64,000 bases of DNA from Algivirga pacifica (GTDB taxonomy: Bacteria > Bacteroidota > Bacteroidia > Cytophagales > Flammeovirgaceae): the NCBI RefSeq assembly GCF_039543525.1, contig NZ_BAABJX010000051.1:1-64000 (forward strand). The letters are read 5' to 3'. The notes beneath the pieces are model-generated. The model was not told where the DNA came from, did no database searches, and saw nothing but the letters and a program-made list of their open reading frames with translations. Below are positions 25,978 to 34,799 of the stretch, in pieces (positions within the stretch are counted from its first letter, which is position 1; the number at the start of each line of letters is the position of its first letter). Made by a program: the position numbers and the translations under genes.

Positions 25978-27321
25978 ATGACAAAATTAGATCTAAAAGG
26001 CTTCATGCACGGCTTGAAGCGCCGTAATCCTGGACAACCAGAATTCCATCAGGCAGTAGAAGAAGTAGCTGAAAAACTGATTCCATTTATTAACGATAAC
26101 CCTAAGTATTTGAATGCAAGTATTCTGGAGAGAATGACTGAGCCAGATAGGGTAGTTAGTTTCAGGGTAACTTGGCAGGATGATAAAGGAAATGTACGGG
26201 TAAACCGTGGATTCCGCGTGCAGTTTAATGGTGCGATCGGACCATATAAAGGAGGTTTGCGATTTGATAAGTCTGTGACCTTGGGTACGCTAAAGTTCTT
26301 GGGTTTTGAGCAGGTATTCAAAAATAGTTTGACGACTCTTCCTATGGGTGGTGCCAAAGGGGGCTCTGATTTCAATCCTAAAGGGAAGTCCGATAATGAA
26401 GTAATGCGTTTTTGTCAGGCTTATATGACAGAGTTGTATCACCATATCGGTAAAGATACGGACGTTCCTGCAGGTGATATTGGAGTAGGAGCAAGAGAAA
26501 TTAGTTATATGTTCGGGCAGTACCGCCGTATTACCAATAAGTTTACAGGGGTATTGACGGGTAAAGGATTAGCCTTTGGTGGTTCCAATGTTCGTAAAGA
26601 AGCAACAGGATATGGTAGTGTGTACTTTGCCAGAGAAATGTTGGCTAGAAAAGGACATACGTTAGACGGTAAAACGGCAATCGTATCAGGAGCAGGTAAT
26701 GTGGCGCAATATACGGTTGAGAAACTGATTCATCTGGGCGCCAAGGTAGTCACGATGTCCGACCGTAGTGGGTATATTTATGATCAAGACGGTATTGATG
26801 CCGAGAAGCTACAATATATCATTCATCTGAAAACGGTGAAAAGAGGGGATCTGTCTAGTTATGTAGAGGACTATCCAGATGCGAAGTTCTTCCCTAATGA
26901 GCACCCTTGGGGAGTAAAAGCACAATTAGCATTCCCTTCAGCAACTCAAAATGAGCTAGACGGTGAAGCGGCTAAAACTCTGATCAAAAATGGCTGTATC
27001 TTGGTGTGTGAAGGAGCAAATATGCCTTCCACAAACGAGGCATTAAAGGTATTTGAGAAAGCAAAAATATTATTTGGTCCTGGTAAAGCAGCCAATGCGG
27101 GTGGTGTAGCTATCTCAGGTTTGGAGATGACACAGAACTCTATGCGTTTGCAATGGACTTTTGAAGAGGTGGATGAAAGACTGCAGCAGATTATGAAAAA
27201 GATTCATGATAAATGTGTGGAGTACGGTGATGAGGACGATTGGGTAGACTACGTAAAGGGAGCTAATATTGGAGGTTTCGTAAAAGTAGCGGATGCGATG
27301 TTGGCTTACGGAGTACTTTAG
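25978..27321 (+). CDS. gdhA: NADP-type glutamate dehydrogenase
   Basis: A 447-residue hexameric glutamate dehydrogenase that interconverts 2-oxoglutarate plus ammonia and glutamate. Visible family signatures are VNRGFRVQFNGAIGPYKGGLRF, LPMGGAKGGSDFNPKGKSDNEVMRF (catalytic Lys in PMGGAKGG, residues about 121-128), PAGDIGVGAREISYMFGQYR, and the nucleotide fold starting TAIVSGAGNVAQYTVEKL. Length and the SDNEVMRF segment match the NADP-specific biosynthetic class (GDH family S50-I). Together with icd in this window it links the TCA cycle with nitrogen assimilation, though the genes are far apart. It stands alone with 252 bp upstream. Confidence 0.95.
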   Translation: MTKLDLKGFMHGLKRRNPGQPEFHQAVEEVAEKLIPFINDNPKYLNASILERMTEPDRVVSFRVTWQDDKGNVRVNRGFRVQFNGAIGPYKGGLRFDKSVTLGTLKFLGFEQVFKNSLTTLPMGGAKGGSDFNPKGKSDNEVMRFCQAYMTELYHHIGKDTDVPAGDIGVGAREISYMFGQYRRITNKFTGVLTGKGLAFGGSNVRKEATGYGSVYFAREMLARKGHTLDGKTAIVSGAGNVAQYTVEKLIHLGAKVVTMSDRSGYIYDQDGIDAEKLQYIIHLKTVKRGDLSSYVEDYPDAKFFPNEHPWGVKAQLAFPSATQNELDGEAAKTLIKNGCILVCEGANMPSTNEALKVFEKAKILFGPGKAANAGGVAISGLEMTQNSMRLQWTFEEVDERLQQIMKKIHDKCVEYGDEDDWVDYVKGANIGGFVKVADAMLAYGVL

Positions 27322-27354
27322 TAAATACTAACTCTCAATAAAAGTCACAGGGAT

Positions 27355-27559
27355 ATTAAGGTTGAATAAAAGAGACAAGCCTTGTTGAATCGTTGAATTG
27401 AGCTTCGCTCGTTGAATTTCACCTTCGGTGAGTTGATTCGAGTTGAAATGTTGATTGAAATGTATGCTAATGCTCATATCATACAACAAATCAACTCGAA
27501 TCAACGAGCGAAGCTCAATTCAACGATTCAACATAATTCTATAAATATTCAACCTTAAT
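27355..27559. repeat. Complete terminal-repeat element with extra hairpin module (E3)
   Basis: The left end ATTAAGGTTGAATAA (27355) matches the right end TAAATATTCAACCTTAAT (27542-27559) as an inverted repeat. The inner arms share linkers GTTGAATCGTTGAATT and GTTGATTCGAGTTGA and the word GAGC-TTC-GCTC, but the left arm has an additional 21-bp module containing TCACC-TTC-GGTGA, inserted exactly between repeated GTTGA linkers. Confidence 0.85.
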
Positions 27560-27580
27560 GCCCCCTGTGGCATTTTTTTT
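27557..27580 (+). terminator. Intrinsic terminator overlapping right end of repeat
   Basis: AATGCC (27557-27562), loop CCCTGT, GGCATT (27569-27574), then a T run to 27580. It shares its first bases with the right end of the 27355-27559 element. It would end a transcript from gdhA; being only 75 bp before the HMG-CoA lyase start, it separates the two genes. Confidence 0.75.
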
Positions 27581-27655
27581 GGTCATGGTGCAGGATCTTA
27601 TTAAATTTATCGTTACATCCATTTTTTGACGATTAACGCAATCAAAGACCATTAC

Positions 27656-28507
27656 ATGAAGATAATTGAGTGCCCTAGAGACGCCATGCAGGGAATTGCC
27701 GAATTTATTCCCACAGAAACAAAAATCAGTTATATCAATCAGTTGATTAAAATCGGGTTTGATACCATCGACGTAGGAAGCTTTGTGTCTCCTAAGGCAA
27801 TTCCACAGATGAGGGACACTGCAGAGGTGTTGAGGGGATTGGATCTTCATCAGGCAAATTCTAAGTTATTGGTCATTGTAGCAAACGTGAGGGGAGCATT
27901 GGATGCGCTCGATTTTGACGAAGTCGCTACTTTGGGTTTTCCACTGTCGTTGTCTGAAACCTTTCAGCAGCGCAATACCAACAAGTCTATTGAGGAGGCC
28001 ATAAAAGTGGTCGATCGTATCAATGATTTATGCGAGCAGAGTTACCGCAAATTAGTCGTCTATCTTTCCATGGGGTTTGGCAATCCATATGGGGATGCTT
28101 ACTCTCCTGAGTTATTAACAGAGTTTACAGAAAAACTACAGGAGATAGGGGTACAGCGTGTTGCTTTGGCAGATACTGTAGGAACGGCAACGCCGTCTAT
28201 GGTCAAAGAGGTTTTTGAAATGGTATTGCCAGCATTCCCTGAAATGGAAATAGGTGCTCATCTACATGCTACACCTCAGGATGCCTATGCGTTAGTGAAG
28301 GCAGCTTATGAAGCAGGCTGTCGTCGTTTTGATTCCGCTATGGGGGGATTGGGTGGATGTCCTATGGCAAAAGATTCCCTAACTGGAAATATTTCGACAG
28401 AGACCTTGGTAGAGTACTTGATGTCTATTGATGCATTGCCTGAGATGAATATGGAGGCCTTGGCGATTGCCAGTGAAAGACGACGTATTTTATTGCCTTC
28501 CAATTAA
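27656..28507 (+). CDS. Hydroxymethylglutaryl-CoA lyase
   Basis: A 283-residue TIM-barrel lyase that splits HMG-CoA into acetoacetate and acetyl-CoA, the last step of leucine breakdown. Signatures: ECPRDAMQGI (usual form PRDGLQ), IDVGSFVSPKAIPQM, the metal-binding AHLHATPQDA, and the GGLGGCPMAKDS loop carrying the essential Cys. The start is placed at ATG 27656; the frame also opens at a TTG at 27626, but the extra ten residues precede the conserved beginning. The ATG lies in CCATTACATG, which resembles part of the recurrent 14-mer CATTACATGGCGTC. Confusion with isopropylmalate or homocitrate synthases is unlikely, given the short length. Confidence 0.9.
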   Translation: MKIIECPRDAMQGIAEFIPTETKISYINQLIKIGFDTIDVGSFVSPKAIPQMRDTAEVLRGLDLHQANSKLLVIVANVRGALDALDFDEVATLGFPLSLSETFQQRNTNKSIEEAIKVVDRINDLCEQSYRKLVVYLSMGFGNPYGDAYSPELLTEFTEKLQEIGVQRVALADTVGTATPSMVKEVFEMVLPAFPEMEIGAHLHATPQDAYALVKAAYEAGCRRFDSAMGGLGGCPMAKDSLTGNISTETLVEYLMSIDALPEMNMEALAIASERRRILLPSN

Positions 28508-28545
28508 AAAATTAAACCGTAAAATAATTCGTAGAGACGCCTTAC

Positions 28546-28711
28546 ATTAAGGTTGAATAAATAACTGACAGTTGAGTCCATTACATGGCGTCGGTTACGC
28601 CGCTTGTTGAGTGGCACTGCGTGCCGTTGAGTAGCCCTATGGACTGTTGAGATTTTGTAGTACTGCTCTTTCTCAACAGCCCAGAGGGCTACCACTAAAC
28701 TGGTTCAAGAG
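28546..28711. repeat. One-ended modular element carrying the 14-mer insert (E4)
   Basis: Left end ATTAAGGTTGAATAAATAACTGACAG, split here as a 15-bp terminal motif plus AACTGACAG, matches element E1. Words: the 14-mer CATTACATGGCGTC (28579-28592), GGCAC-TGC-GTGCC (28613-28625), AGCCC-TAT-GGACT (28633-28645) and, in the right arm, AGCCC-AGA-GGGCT (28678-28690). GTTGAG linkers separate them. No right terminal repeat was found; 28712-28845 holds nothing I recognise. Confidence 0.7.
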
Positions 28712-28872
28712 TTCAAATTCCGGACGAGGTACGAGTAAGGAATTGCTCTTGGACCAAGCGGTTTACCACATCGGTTAAGCTTTTAGTGTAAAGTTTTAAA
28801 CTCTACAATTCACTCATACAAAGTAAACTGTGATAAAGTCTATTAAACGATAAGCGATAACCAATTTACAAT

Positions 28873-29583
28873 ATGAAGAGAAGTATTGCAGTCTGTCATT
28901 CCCCACAAATGTTGCCTTTGTTTGACCTGAAAGGGAAAATAGCAGTCGTGGTTGATATATTAAGAGCCACTTCCTGTATGGTGACTTCCTTGGCAACTGG
29001 TGTGGAGAAGGTTATTCCAGTCAGTAAGGTAGAGGAAGCGTTAGCCTATCAAGGGAGAGGACCTTTGATTGCGGGAGAAAGAGGAGGTGCGAAACTGCAA
29101 GGGTTCGATCTGGGGAACTCACCTTTTGAGCATATGAACCAAGTGGGGAAAGCCATCGTTATGACCACTACAAATGGAACACGTGCGATCAATGATGCTG
29201 CAGAAGCAGAAGAGGTGATCATCGGAGCTTTTCTTAATTTATCAGCGATTAAGGAATACCTTATCAGTAAAACAGAAGATGTGGTGGTGGTTTGTGCGGG
29301 TTGGAAAAACCTGTACAGTATGGAAGATACTCTTTTTGCAGGAGCTTTGGTAGATGCTTTGGGAAGTGATTGGGAGATGGATGATGCGGCTTTGGCAGCT
29401 AGTACACTTTATCGTTCTGTAGAGGGAAATATCTTGGGTTTTATGCAACAAGCCTCTCACGTTAAGCGTTTGAGTGGATTAAATGCGGAAAAAGATCTTG
29501 CTTTTTGCTTTGAGCATGATAAATTTGAGACTATCCCTATTTTAAGGGAAGGTGGGTTATATGCCCATAACACGAGAAATTGA
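28873..29583 (+). CDS. comB: 2-phosphosulfolactate phosphatase (ComB family)
   Basis: A 236-residue ComB-family phosphatase. The family hydrolyses 2-phosphosulfolactate to sulfolactate, known from archaeal coenzyme M synthesis, yet it is widespread in bacteria that do not make coenzyme M, where it may take part in sulfolactate production. Motifs: VVVDILRATSCMVTSLATGV (24-43), GERGGAKLQGFDLGNSP (about 69-85), TTTNGTRAI and VVCAGWKN. No other coenzyme M or sulfolactate gene is in the window, so the physiological role is open. smpB follows after 23 bp and is likely in the same operon. Degenerate 7-bp units (ACGATAA, GCGATAA) end a few bases before the start codon. Confidence 0.88.
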   Translation: MKRSIAVCHSPQMLPLFDLKGKIAVVVDILRATSCMVTSLATGVEKVIPVSKVEEALAYQGRGPLIAGERGGAKLQGFDLGNSPFEHMNQVGKAIVMTTTNGTRAINDAAEAEEVIIGAFLNLSAIKEYLISKTEDVVVVCAGWKNLYSMEDTLFAGALVDALGSDWEMDDAALAASTLYRSVEGNILGFMQQASHVKRLSGLNAEKDLAFCFEHDKFETIPILREGGLYAHNTRN

Positions 29584-29606
29584 ATTACTTTTTGTAAATA
29601 GAGATA

Positions 29607-30071
29607 ATGGGTAAGAAATTAGAAATAAAGAAAGATATTTTTATTAAAAACCGTAGGGCTTCCTTTGACTATCAGTTTCTGGAGAAGTTTCATGCGGGAA
29701 TTGCTTTGAAAGGCAGTGAAGTGAAATCTGTTCGTTTACAGAATGTAACCTTACAGGACTCTTATTGTCTTTTTATAGGGAAAGAACTTTACGTAAGGGG
29801 AATGCACATTTCTCCTTATGAAATGGGAGGTCATGCCAACCATGAAGCGAAACGTGATCGTAAGCTGTTATTGAAGCGAAAAGAGTTGAACAAACTACAA
29901 GAAAGCCTTAAAGAACAAGGGCTGACGATTGTAGTTACCCATGTCATGGTTAACGAGAGAGGATTGATCAAGGTAGGAATTGCTTTGGCAAAAGGTAAAA
30001 AATTGTACGATAAACGTCAGGATATTAAGACAAAGGATGCCAAAAGAGATATCGCTCGTAGCGGCTATTAA
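29607..30071 (+). CDS. smpB: SsrA (tmRNA)-binding protein
   Basis: A 154-residue SmpB, which carries tmRNA to stalled ribosomes for trans-translation. Conserved features: NRRASFDYQFLEKFHAGIALKGSEVKS split over residues 10-36, the DSYC segment, HANHEAKRDRKLLLKR (about 76-91) which contacts the tmRNA elbow, and the basic C-terminal tail KGKKLYDKRQDIKTKDAKRD. Length is typical. The tmRNA gene ssrA is not in the window. It follows comB by 23 bp; a modular inverted repeat begins 10 bp after its stop. Confidence 0.96.
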   Translation: MGKKLEIKKDIFIKNRRASFDYQFLEKFHAGIALKGSEVKSVRLQNVTLQDSYCLFIGKELYVRGMHISPYEMGGHANHEAKRDRKLLLKRKELNKLQESLKEQGLTIVVTHVMVNERGLIKVGIALAKGKKLYDKRQDIKTKDAKRDIARSGY

Positions 30072-30080
30072 AATAATTAA

Positions 30081-30238
30081 TGTTGAATCGTTGAATTTCA
30101 CCTTCGGTGAGTTGAATTGAGCTTCGCTCGTTGATTCGAGTTGAACTGTTTTTCGATAATTTGTAATACTTGTATCAATCAACATATCAACTCGAATCAA
30201 CGAGCGAAGCTCAATTCAACGAATCAACGATTCAACAA
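30081..30238. repeat. Modular inverted repeat with asymmetric arms
   Basis: The left arm reads TGTTGAATCGTTGA, then a TCACC-TTC-GGTGA module, then GAGC-TTC-GCTC, then GTTGATTCGAGTTGA. The right arm is the reverse complement but lacks the TCACC module. It ends 13 bp before the pseudouridine synthase ATG, and its right arm is an open frame that can wrongly extend that gene. Confidence 0.85.
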
Positions 30239-30250
30239 GGAGAAAAGAAG

Positions 30251-31939
30251 ATGAAGAGAGATTGTTTTATTCCGTTTGGAACGGACCTGAAAGATACAGT
30301 AACGTTACCAGAGCGTTTCACCTTTCCTTTTAATTACGAACCTCACCCTTTATGTATTCAAGCAGCGAAGGAACTACAAACCCATTTGGTTGAGCAAACC
30401 GAATGGGTTCATAATTTTGGGCTGCATGGACAAGATGAGGAGACGGCCATCGGAAAGATGTTTGGGGTTTTGATTGTACAGAAACCTACAGGAGAGTTGG
30501 GGTATCTGTCAGCATTTTCTGGCAAGCTTGCAAATAGTAATCACCATAGTCAATTTGTCCCTCCAGTCTTTGATATGTTAAAAGAGGAAGGCTTTTATCG
30601 AAGAGGAGAAGAAGAGTTAAATGCCATTAATCGAGAAGTAGAGCAATTACAGCAAGATGATCGCTATAAAGAGTTGCAGCAAACCTTAACAGTAGAAACG
30701 ACAAGAAGTGAGGAGGAGCTAGCCAATCAAAGGGTTTTTATTAAAGCCCAGAAAAAAGAAAGGGACCAAAAAAGAAAGGAAGCAAAAGAAGAACTGACAG
30801 CAGAAGCTTTTGAGGAATTGCAAAAGCAATTTAGTAAGGAAAGCCAGGACCATCAACGTCACTACAAAAGAATGGCGAAAGAGTGGAAGATTCGTTTGGA
30901 AGACCTGAAAGAACAAATTGCTATTCATCAAAAGCAAATTAAAGCGTTAAAGGACCTTAGAAAGCAGAAAAGTGCTGACCTGCAAAAGCAGTTGTTCAAT
31001 CAATATACCTTCTTAAATCAGGCACAGGAAGAGAAAAGCTTGTGGGATATTTTTAAGCATACTCCTTTAGGACAACCTCCATCAGGGGCAGGGGAATGTG
31101 CGGCTCCAAAGCTTTTACAATATGCATTTATGAATGGGTTGAAACCTATCGCTATGGCGGAATTCTGGTGGGGGAAATCTCCGGCCTCTGAGATCCGTAA
31201 GCATGGACACTTTTATCCAGCCTGCAGAGGAAAATGTGAGCCTATCTTGGGACATATGTTGCAAGGAATGCCGGTAGATGAAAATCCCATGCTCAAGAAC
31301 CCTGCAGAGGGAAAAGAACTGGAAATAGTGTATGAGGATGAGGTGATCGTGATCGTGAATAAGCCGGAGGAGTTTCTTTCTGTTCCTGGAAAGACGATTA
31401 CAGATTCCGTGTATGAACGTATGCTCGCCAAGTACCCTAAGGCGACAGGGCCTTTAGTGGTACATCGTTTGGATATGTCTACATCAGGGCTGATGCTGAT
31501 TGCTAAAACCAAGATGGCTCATGAAGTTTTGCAGGATCAGTTTGAAAAGCGACAAGTAAAGAAGCGCTATATTGCTCAACTAGAAGGCAGGGTAGAGGGT
31601 GAGCGTGGCACGATAGAGTTGCCCCTGAGAGTAGATTTGGATAACCGTCCTCAACAGCTTGTATGCTATGAACACGGGAAACCTGCGACGACTCATTGGA
31701 AAGTCATCGATCGCTCTGCTGATAGAACATTGGTTCACTTCTTCCCAGTAACCGGAAGGACACATCAGTTGAGGGTACATGCCGCACATCCCAAGGGATT
31801 GAATGCTCCTATTGTTGGGGATGACCTATATGGCACCCGTGAGCAACGACTGCACCTGCATGCGGAGCAGTTGGAGTTTTTGCATCCGGTTACCCGAAAA
31901 AAAATGGTGATTACCTCTGGTAAACCCTCCTTTTTATAA
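30251..31939 (+). CDS. RluA-family pseudouridine synthase, long form
   Basis: A 562-residue RNA pseudouridine synthase. The C-terminal 200 residues are the RluA catalytic domain: VVHRLDMSTSGLMLIAKT (catalytic Asp near 407), KRYIAQLEG, and HQLRVHAAHPKGLNAPIVGDDLYG. The N-terminal 360 residues contain a long Lys/Glu-rich coiled coil (about 115-270) and a Cys pair around PACRGKCEPILGH. Long forms with this extension are known in gammaproteobacteria and Bacteroidota; their RNA target is usually given as 23S rRNA/tRNA by similarity only. The start is ATG 30251 (MKRDCFIPFG); the frame extends upstream to 30170 but only through the inverted repeat, encoding repeat-derived peptide. Confidence 0.88.
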   Translation: MKRDCFIPFGTDLKDTVTLPERFTFPFNYEPHPLCIQAAKELQTHLVEQTEWVHNFGLHGQDEETAIGKMFGVLIVQKPTGELGYLSAFSGKLANSNHHSQFVPPVFDMLKEEGFYRRGEEELNAINREVEQLQQDDRYKELQQTLTVETTRSEEELANQRVFIKAQKKERDQKRKEAKEELTAEAFEELQKQFSKESQDHQRHYKRMAKEWKIRLEDLKEQIAIHQKQIKALKDLRKQKSADLQKQLFNQYTFLNQAQEEKSLWDIFKHTPLGQPPSGAGECAAPKLLQYAFMNGLKPIAMAEFWWGKSPASEIRKHGHFYPACRGKCEPILGHMLQGMPVDENPMLKNPAEGKELEIVYEDEVIVIVNKPEEFLSVPGKTITDSVYERMLAKYPKATGPLVVHRLDMSTSGLMLIAKTKMAHEVLQDQFEKRQVKKRYIAQLEGRVEGERGTIELPLRVDLDNRPQQLVCYEHGKPATTHWKVIDRSADRTLVHFFPVTGRTHQLRVHAAHPKGLNAPIVGDDLYGTREQRLHLHAEQLEFLHPVTRKKMVITSGKPSFL

Positions 31940-32047
31940 ACCCATGGCGTTGCCATGGGCTATTCATGGCAACGCCATTATATATAATATCTACGTTGGA
32001 GCCAATAGTCCACGGCGGTACCCATAGCCCATGGCACCGCCATGGGT
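31940..32047. repeat. CCCATGGC hairpin pair at convergent junction
   Basis: CCCATGGC-GTT-GCCATGGG (31941-31959) and CCCATGGC-ACC-GCCATGGG (32028-32046) face each other, with a CATGGC-AAC-GCCAT word after the first. The 24 bp at each edge are inverted copies with one mismatch. Both convergent genes end in TAAACCCATGG, so each stop codon abuts its copy of the word in the same way. Confidence 0.85.
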
Positions 32048-33190
32048 TTAATGGGTTACTCGGTAGATTACTCCCGCATAATCATCAGAAATAAGGATAG
32101 AGCCATCCTTTAGTTCCAATACATCCACGGGACGCCCCCATATCTTCTGCGTTTTATCATTTAGCCATCCCTCTATAAAAGGTTCTTTTTTGATGGCTTT
32201 ATCTCCCTCATAGGTGATCATGGATACCTTATATCCAGATTTCTTGCTGCGGTTCCATGAACCGTGCTCTGCGACAAATACCTTCTTCTTATAAGCCTCA
32301 GGAAACATCTTTCCACTATAGAAGGACATCCCTAGTGGAGCTACATGTGCGCCCATTTTTTGAATAGGAGCGATATAGTCCTCAGCGTTGGTATCTTTTC
32401 CAAACTCAGGGTCTTTGACATCTCCGGCATGCCAGAAAGGGTATCCAAAGTGCTGTCCTGCTTCCGTGGCTACGTTGACTTCACAGTCAGGAATATCATC
32501 GCCCATCATATCACGCCCGTTATCAGTAAACCATAAATTGCCTGTTTCAGGATGCCAGGCAAATCCTACGGTATTTCTAACACCATGTACGTAAACCTCC
32601 ATATTGGAGCCGTCCGGGTCCATGCGGGTAATGGAAGCATATTGAGGATCTTCTGAAAGGCAAATGTTACAAGGAGCACCTACTGGAACGTATAGCTTAC
32701 CGTCAGGACCAAAGGCGATGTATTTCCATCCATGATGTGTTTCTGTAGGGTATTGGTCGTAGATGACTTCTGGCGCAGGAGGGTTATTCAGGTTTTCCTC
32801 TATATTGCTGAACTTCAGGATACGACTAACCTCAGCCACATATAGGTCACCATCTTTGAAAGCGACACCATTAGGCATTTTAAGGTCTTTGGCAAGTAGG
32901 TATACACGCTCTGCAATACCATCTTCGTCCTTATCCACCAAGGCCCATACTTTATCCTCTTTACGGTTACCGACAAAGACCGTCCCTTTATCCCCTAATG
33001 CCATGGAACGGGCGTTTTTAATACCTTCTGCAAAAACAGAAACCTGAAAACCTTCCGGTAGTGTCAATCGATCAATGGGCAGGGAAGTATGCTGTTTGAT
33101 CTGCTGTTTTTCAGTGGTAGAAGAACAAGAAAAAAGAAACAGAATACTAAGAATGAATAGTGGGGAGTGCTTTCGTAAAAAATGTCTCAT
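32048..33190 (-). CDS. PQQ-type sugar (sorbosone-like) dehydrogenase, lipoprotein
   Basis: A 380-residue lipoprotein (lipobox FSCSS, Cys22) with a six-bladed beta-propeller of the soluble glucose/sorbosone dehydrogenase family. Characteristic pieces are GFQVSVFAEGIKNARSMALG, MPNGVAFKDGDLYVAE, ETHHGWKYIAFGPDGKLYVPVGAPCN (His and Asp/Cys near the active site), HGVRNTVGFAWHPETGNLWFTDNGRD, and VAEHGSWNRS. It probably oxidises a sugar or sugar aldehyde in the periplasm using PQQ. No PQQ biosynthesis gene is in the window, so the cofactor would come from elsewhere or the activity differs. It converges on the pseudouridine synthase gene. Confidence 0.85.
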   Translation of the reverse strand: MRHFLRKHSPLFILSILFLFSCSSTTEKQQIKQHTSLPIDRLTLPEGFQVSVFAEGIKNARSMALGDKGTVFVGNRKEDKVWALVDKDEDGIAERVYLLAKDLKMPNGVAFKDGDLYVAEVSRILKFSNIEENLNNPPAPEVIYDQYPTETHHGWKYIAFGPDGKLYVPVGAPCNICLSEDPQYASITRMDPDGSNMEVYVHGVRNTVGFAWHPETGNLWFTDNGRDMMGDDIPDCEVNVATEAGQHFGYPFWHAGDVKDPEFGKDTNAEDYIAPIQKMGAHVAPLGMSFYSGKMFPEAYKKKVFVAEHGSWNRSKKSGYKVSMITYEGDKAIKKEPFIEGWLNDKTQKIWGRPVDVLELKDGSILISDDYAGVIYRVTH

Positions 33191-33521
33191 AAATGATATT
33201 TAGTATAGCTCCCTCTTTATGGAGAGGAACCATGAATTGGTTTTATAGATGATTTAAAAATAAGAAAGGAACAAGTATAACTAATTTGATGAATATAAAA
33301 CAATCGTGATTTCCTTTTCAATTTTGTGATTTTTTCTTGAAAATTTGTAATTTTCGTAACTGCATAGAATTTTTTTTCGTAAAAATACACTCTTGCTGCG
33401 TATGTGTATTGTAAGATTGAAAGTAGGGGAAAGGATAGTGTGGGTTTGAATACCTTTTAGATCTAAACATCATGAACGAGCGAAGCTCAATTAAACATGA
33501 TCAACAATAATAACTTCAAGG
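33191..33521. other. Divergent gap with one hairpin word and a weak promoter match
   Basis: A 331-bp AT-rich region. TTTTG 33322-33326 and TAATTTTC 33348-33355 (21-nt spacer) are one mismatch from the Bacteroidota promoter consensus. A reversed GAGC-TTC-GCTC word with flanks GAACGAG and CAATTAAAC lies at 33473-33495, close to the DUF2157 start. Nothing else is recognised. Confidence 0.45.
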
Positions 33522-34799
33522 ATGAGTTTAAAGAAAGATTTGGATGAACTATTGGATGCTGAAGTCATCACAGATGAGATGGCTAACCGTATTCGTGCTT
33601 ACTATATGGAGCGGAAAGGTGGACGGTCACCACACCGTTTGATCTTGGCATTTGGAGTCTTGGGAGCATTACTGGTAGGGTTGGGAGTGATCTTGATTAT
33701 AGCTCATAACTGGGATAAGCTGCAGCGTCCCGTCAAGTTATTATTCGCTTTTTTACCGTTGTTGATTGCTCAGGGAATTGCTTTGTATACGCTTCTTAGA
33801 AAATCAGGACAATCTGCCTGGAGAGAAGGAAGTGCTGTTTTTCTAACCTTTGCGATAGGGGCAAGTATTTCCTTGGTAAGTCAGATTTACCATATCATGG
33901 GTGATCTGAGCAGCTTCCTGTTGGTATGGTCCTTATTAGTACTGCCGATCGTCTATATTCTTCGTTCATCGATGGCGTCTTTATTATACCTGATAGGGAT
34001 TACCGCTTACGCTTGTCATGAAGGCTATAATTATCCATCTACACCTCCTACGTTGTATTGGTTGTTGTTAGGAGGAGCAGTTCCTTTTTATTACCGTTTA
34101 TGCCTTCAGGCCAAAAACAGTAACTTCACTTTTTTCCATCATTGGTTCTTCCCGTTGTCCTTGATAACGGTATTGGGAGGTATGGCAGAACGTCAGGAGG
34201 AGTTAATGTTACTCGCTTACTTTAGTCTTTTTGGTGTATTATACCTGATGGGAAAGCTCCCTTATTTCAGTACGTTACTTAAGCGACAGAATGGTTATCA
34301 GGTCATAGGAGTGGCTGGGATGATGTTTATGCTGCTGATATGGAGCTTTGATGAACCCTGGCGTGAGGTGAGTAGACATACGTTTTATATGAGTGGGGAA
34401 GTGTTTCTACCAATAGCGTTTGTTTTGTTGAATATGGGCATGCTGTATTTATATTGGCCAAAGGATAAGAAGGACACTATAGATCCCTTAGCCTATATTT
34501 CGTTGGTTTTTGTCCTCATCTTTTTAGTAGGAACAGAACATGCAGTGGCCGCTTCATTATTGGTAAATACATTGCTGTTGCTTGTAGGAGTTTGGGTAGT
34601 GATTAATGGCAGTAAACGACAGGCACTGGGAGAACTCAATTTTGGAATGCTTTTATTAGCGGCCTTAATTTCTTGTCGCTTTTTTGACTCCGACCTGAGC
34701 TTTGTCAGTAGAGGGATACTATTTGTGGTCATGGGAGTAGGATTTTTTATGGCTAATTATTGGATGCTTAAAAAACGTACAGGACATGAAGGAAAATAA
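33522..34799 (+). CDS. DUF2157 membrane protein
   Basis: A 425-residue polytopic membrane protein. The first 38 residues form the soluble DUF2157 start (LDELLDAEVITDEMANRIRAYY), and about twelve hydrophobic helices follow with very short loops. Function is unknown; the family is widespread and normally next to a GDYXXLXY protein, as here. The downstream gene starts 14 bp before this one ends, so the two are translationally coupled and presumably act together in the membrane. The 3' end is rich in hydrophobic codons up to GHEGK. Confidence 0.8.
   Translation: MSLKKDLDELLDAEVITDEMANRIRAYYMERKGGRSPHRLILAFGVLGALLVGLGVILIIAHNWDKLQRPVKLLFAFLPLLIAQGIALYTLLRKSGQSAWREGSAVFLTFAIGASISLVSQIYHIMGDLSSFLLVWSLLVLPIVYILRSSMASLLYLIGITAYACHEGYNYPSTPPTLYWLLLGGAVPFYYRLCLQAKNSNFTFFHHWFFPLSLITVLGGMAERQEELMLLAYFSLFGVLYLMGKLPYFSTLLKRQNGYQVIGVAGMMFMLLIWSFDEPWREVSRHTFYMSGEVFLPIAFVLLNMGMLYLYWPKDKKDTIDPLAYISLVFVLIFLVGTEHAVAASLLVNTLLLLVGVWVVINGSKRQALGELNFGMLLLAALISCRFFDSDLSFVSRGILFVVMGVGFFMANYWMLKKRTGHEGK

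Noticed and set aside
28678..28745. tRNA-like phrase GGTTCAAGAGTTCAAATTCC
   Set aside because: T-loop resemblance only; the stem bases do not pair, no anticodon arm exists, and the sequence reads as degraded GTTGAG-linked hairpin words.
28873..30071. Coenzyme M biosynthesis locus
   Set aside because: Only comB is present and smpB follows; no comA, comC, comD or comE homologue is in the window.
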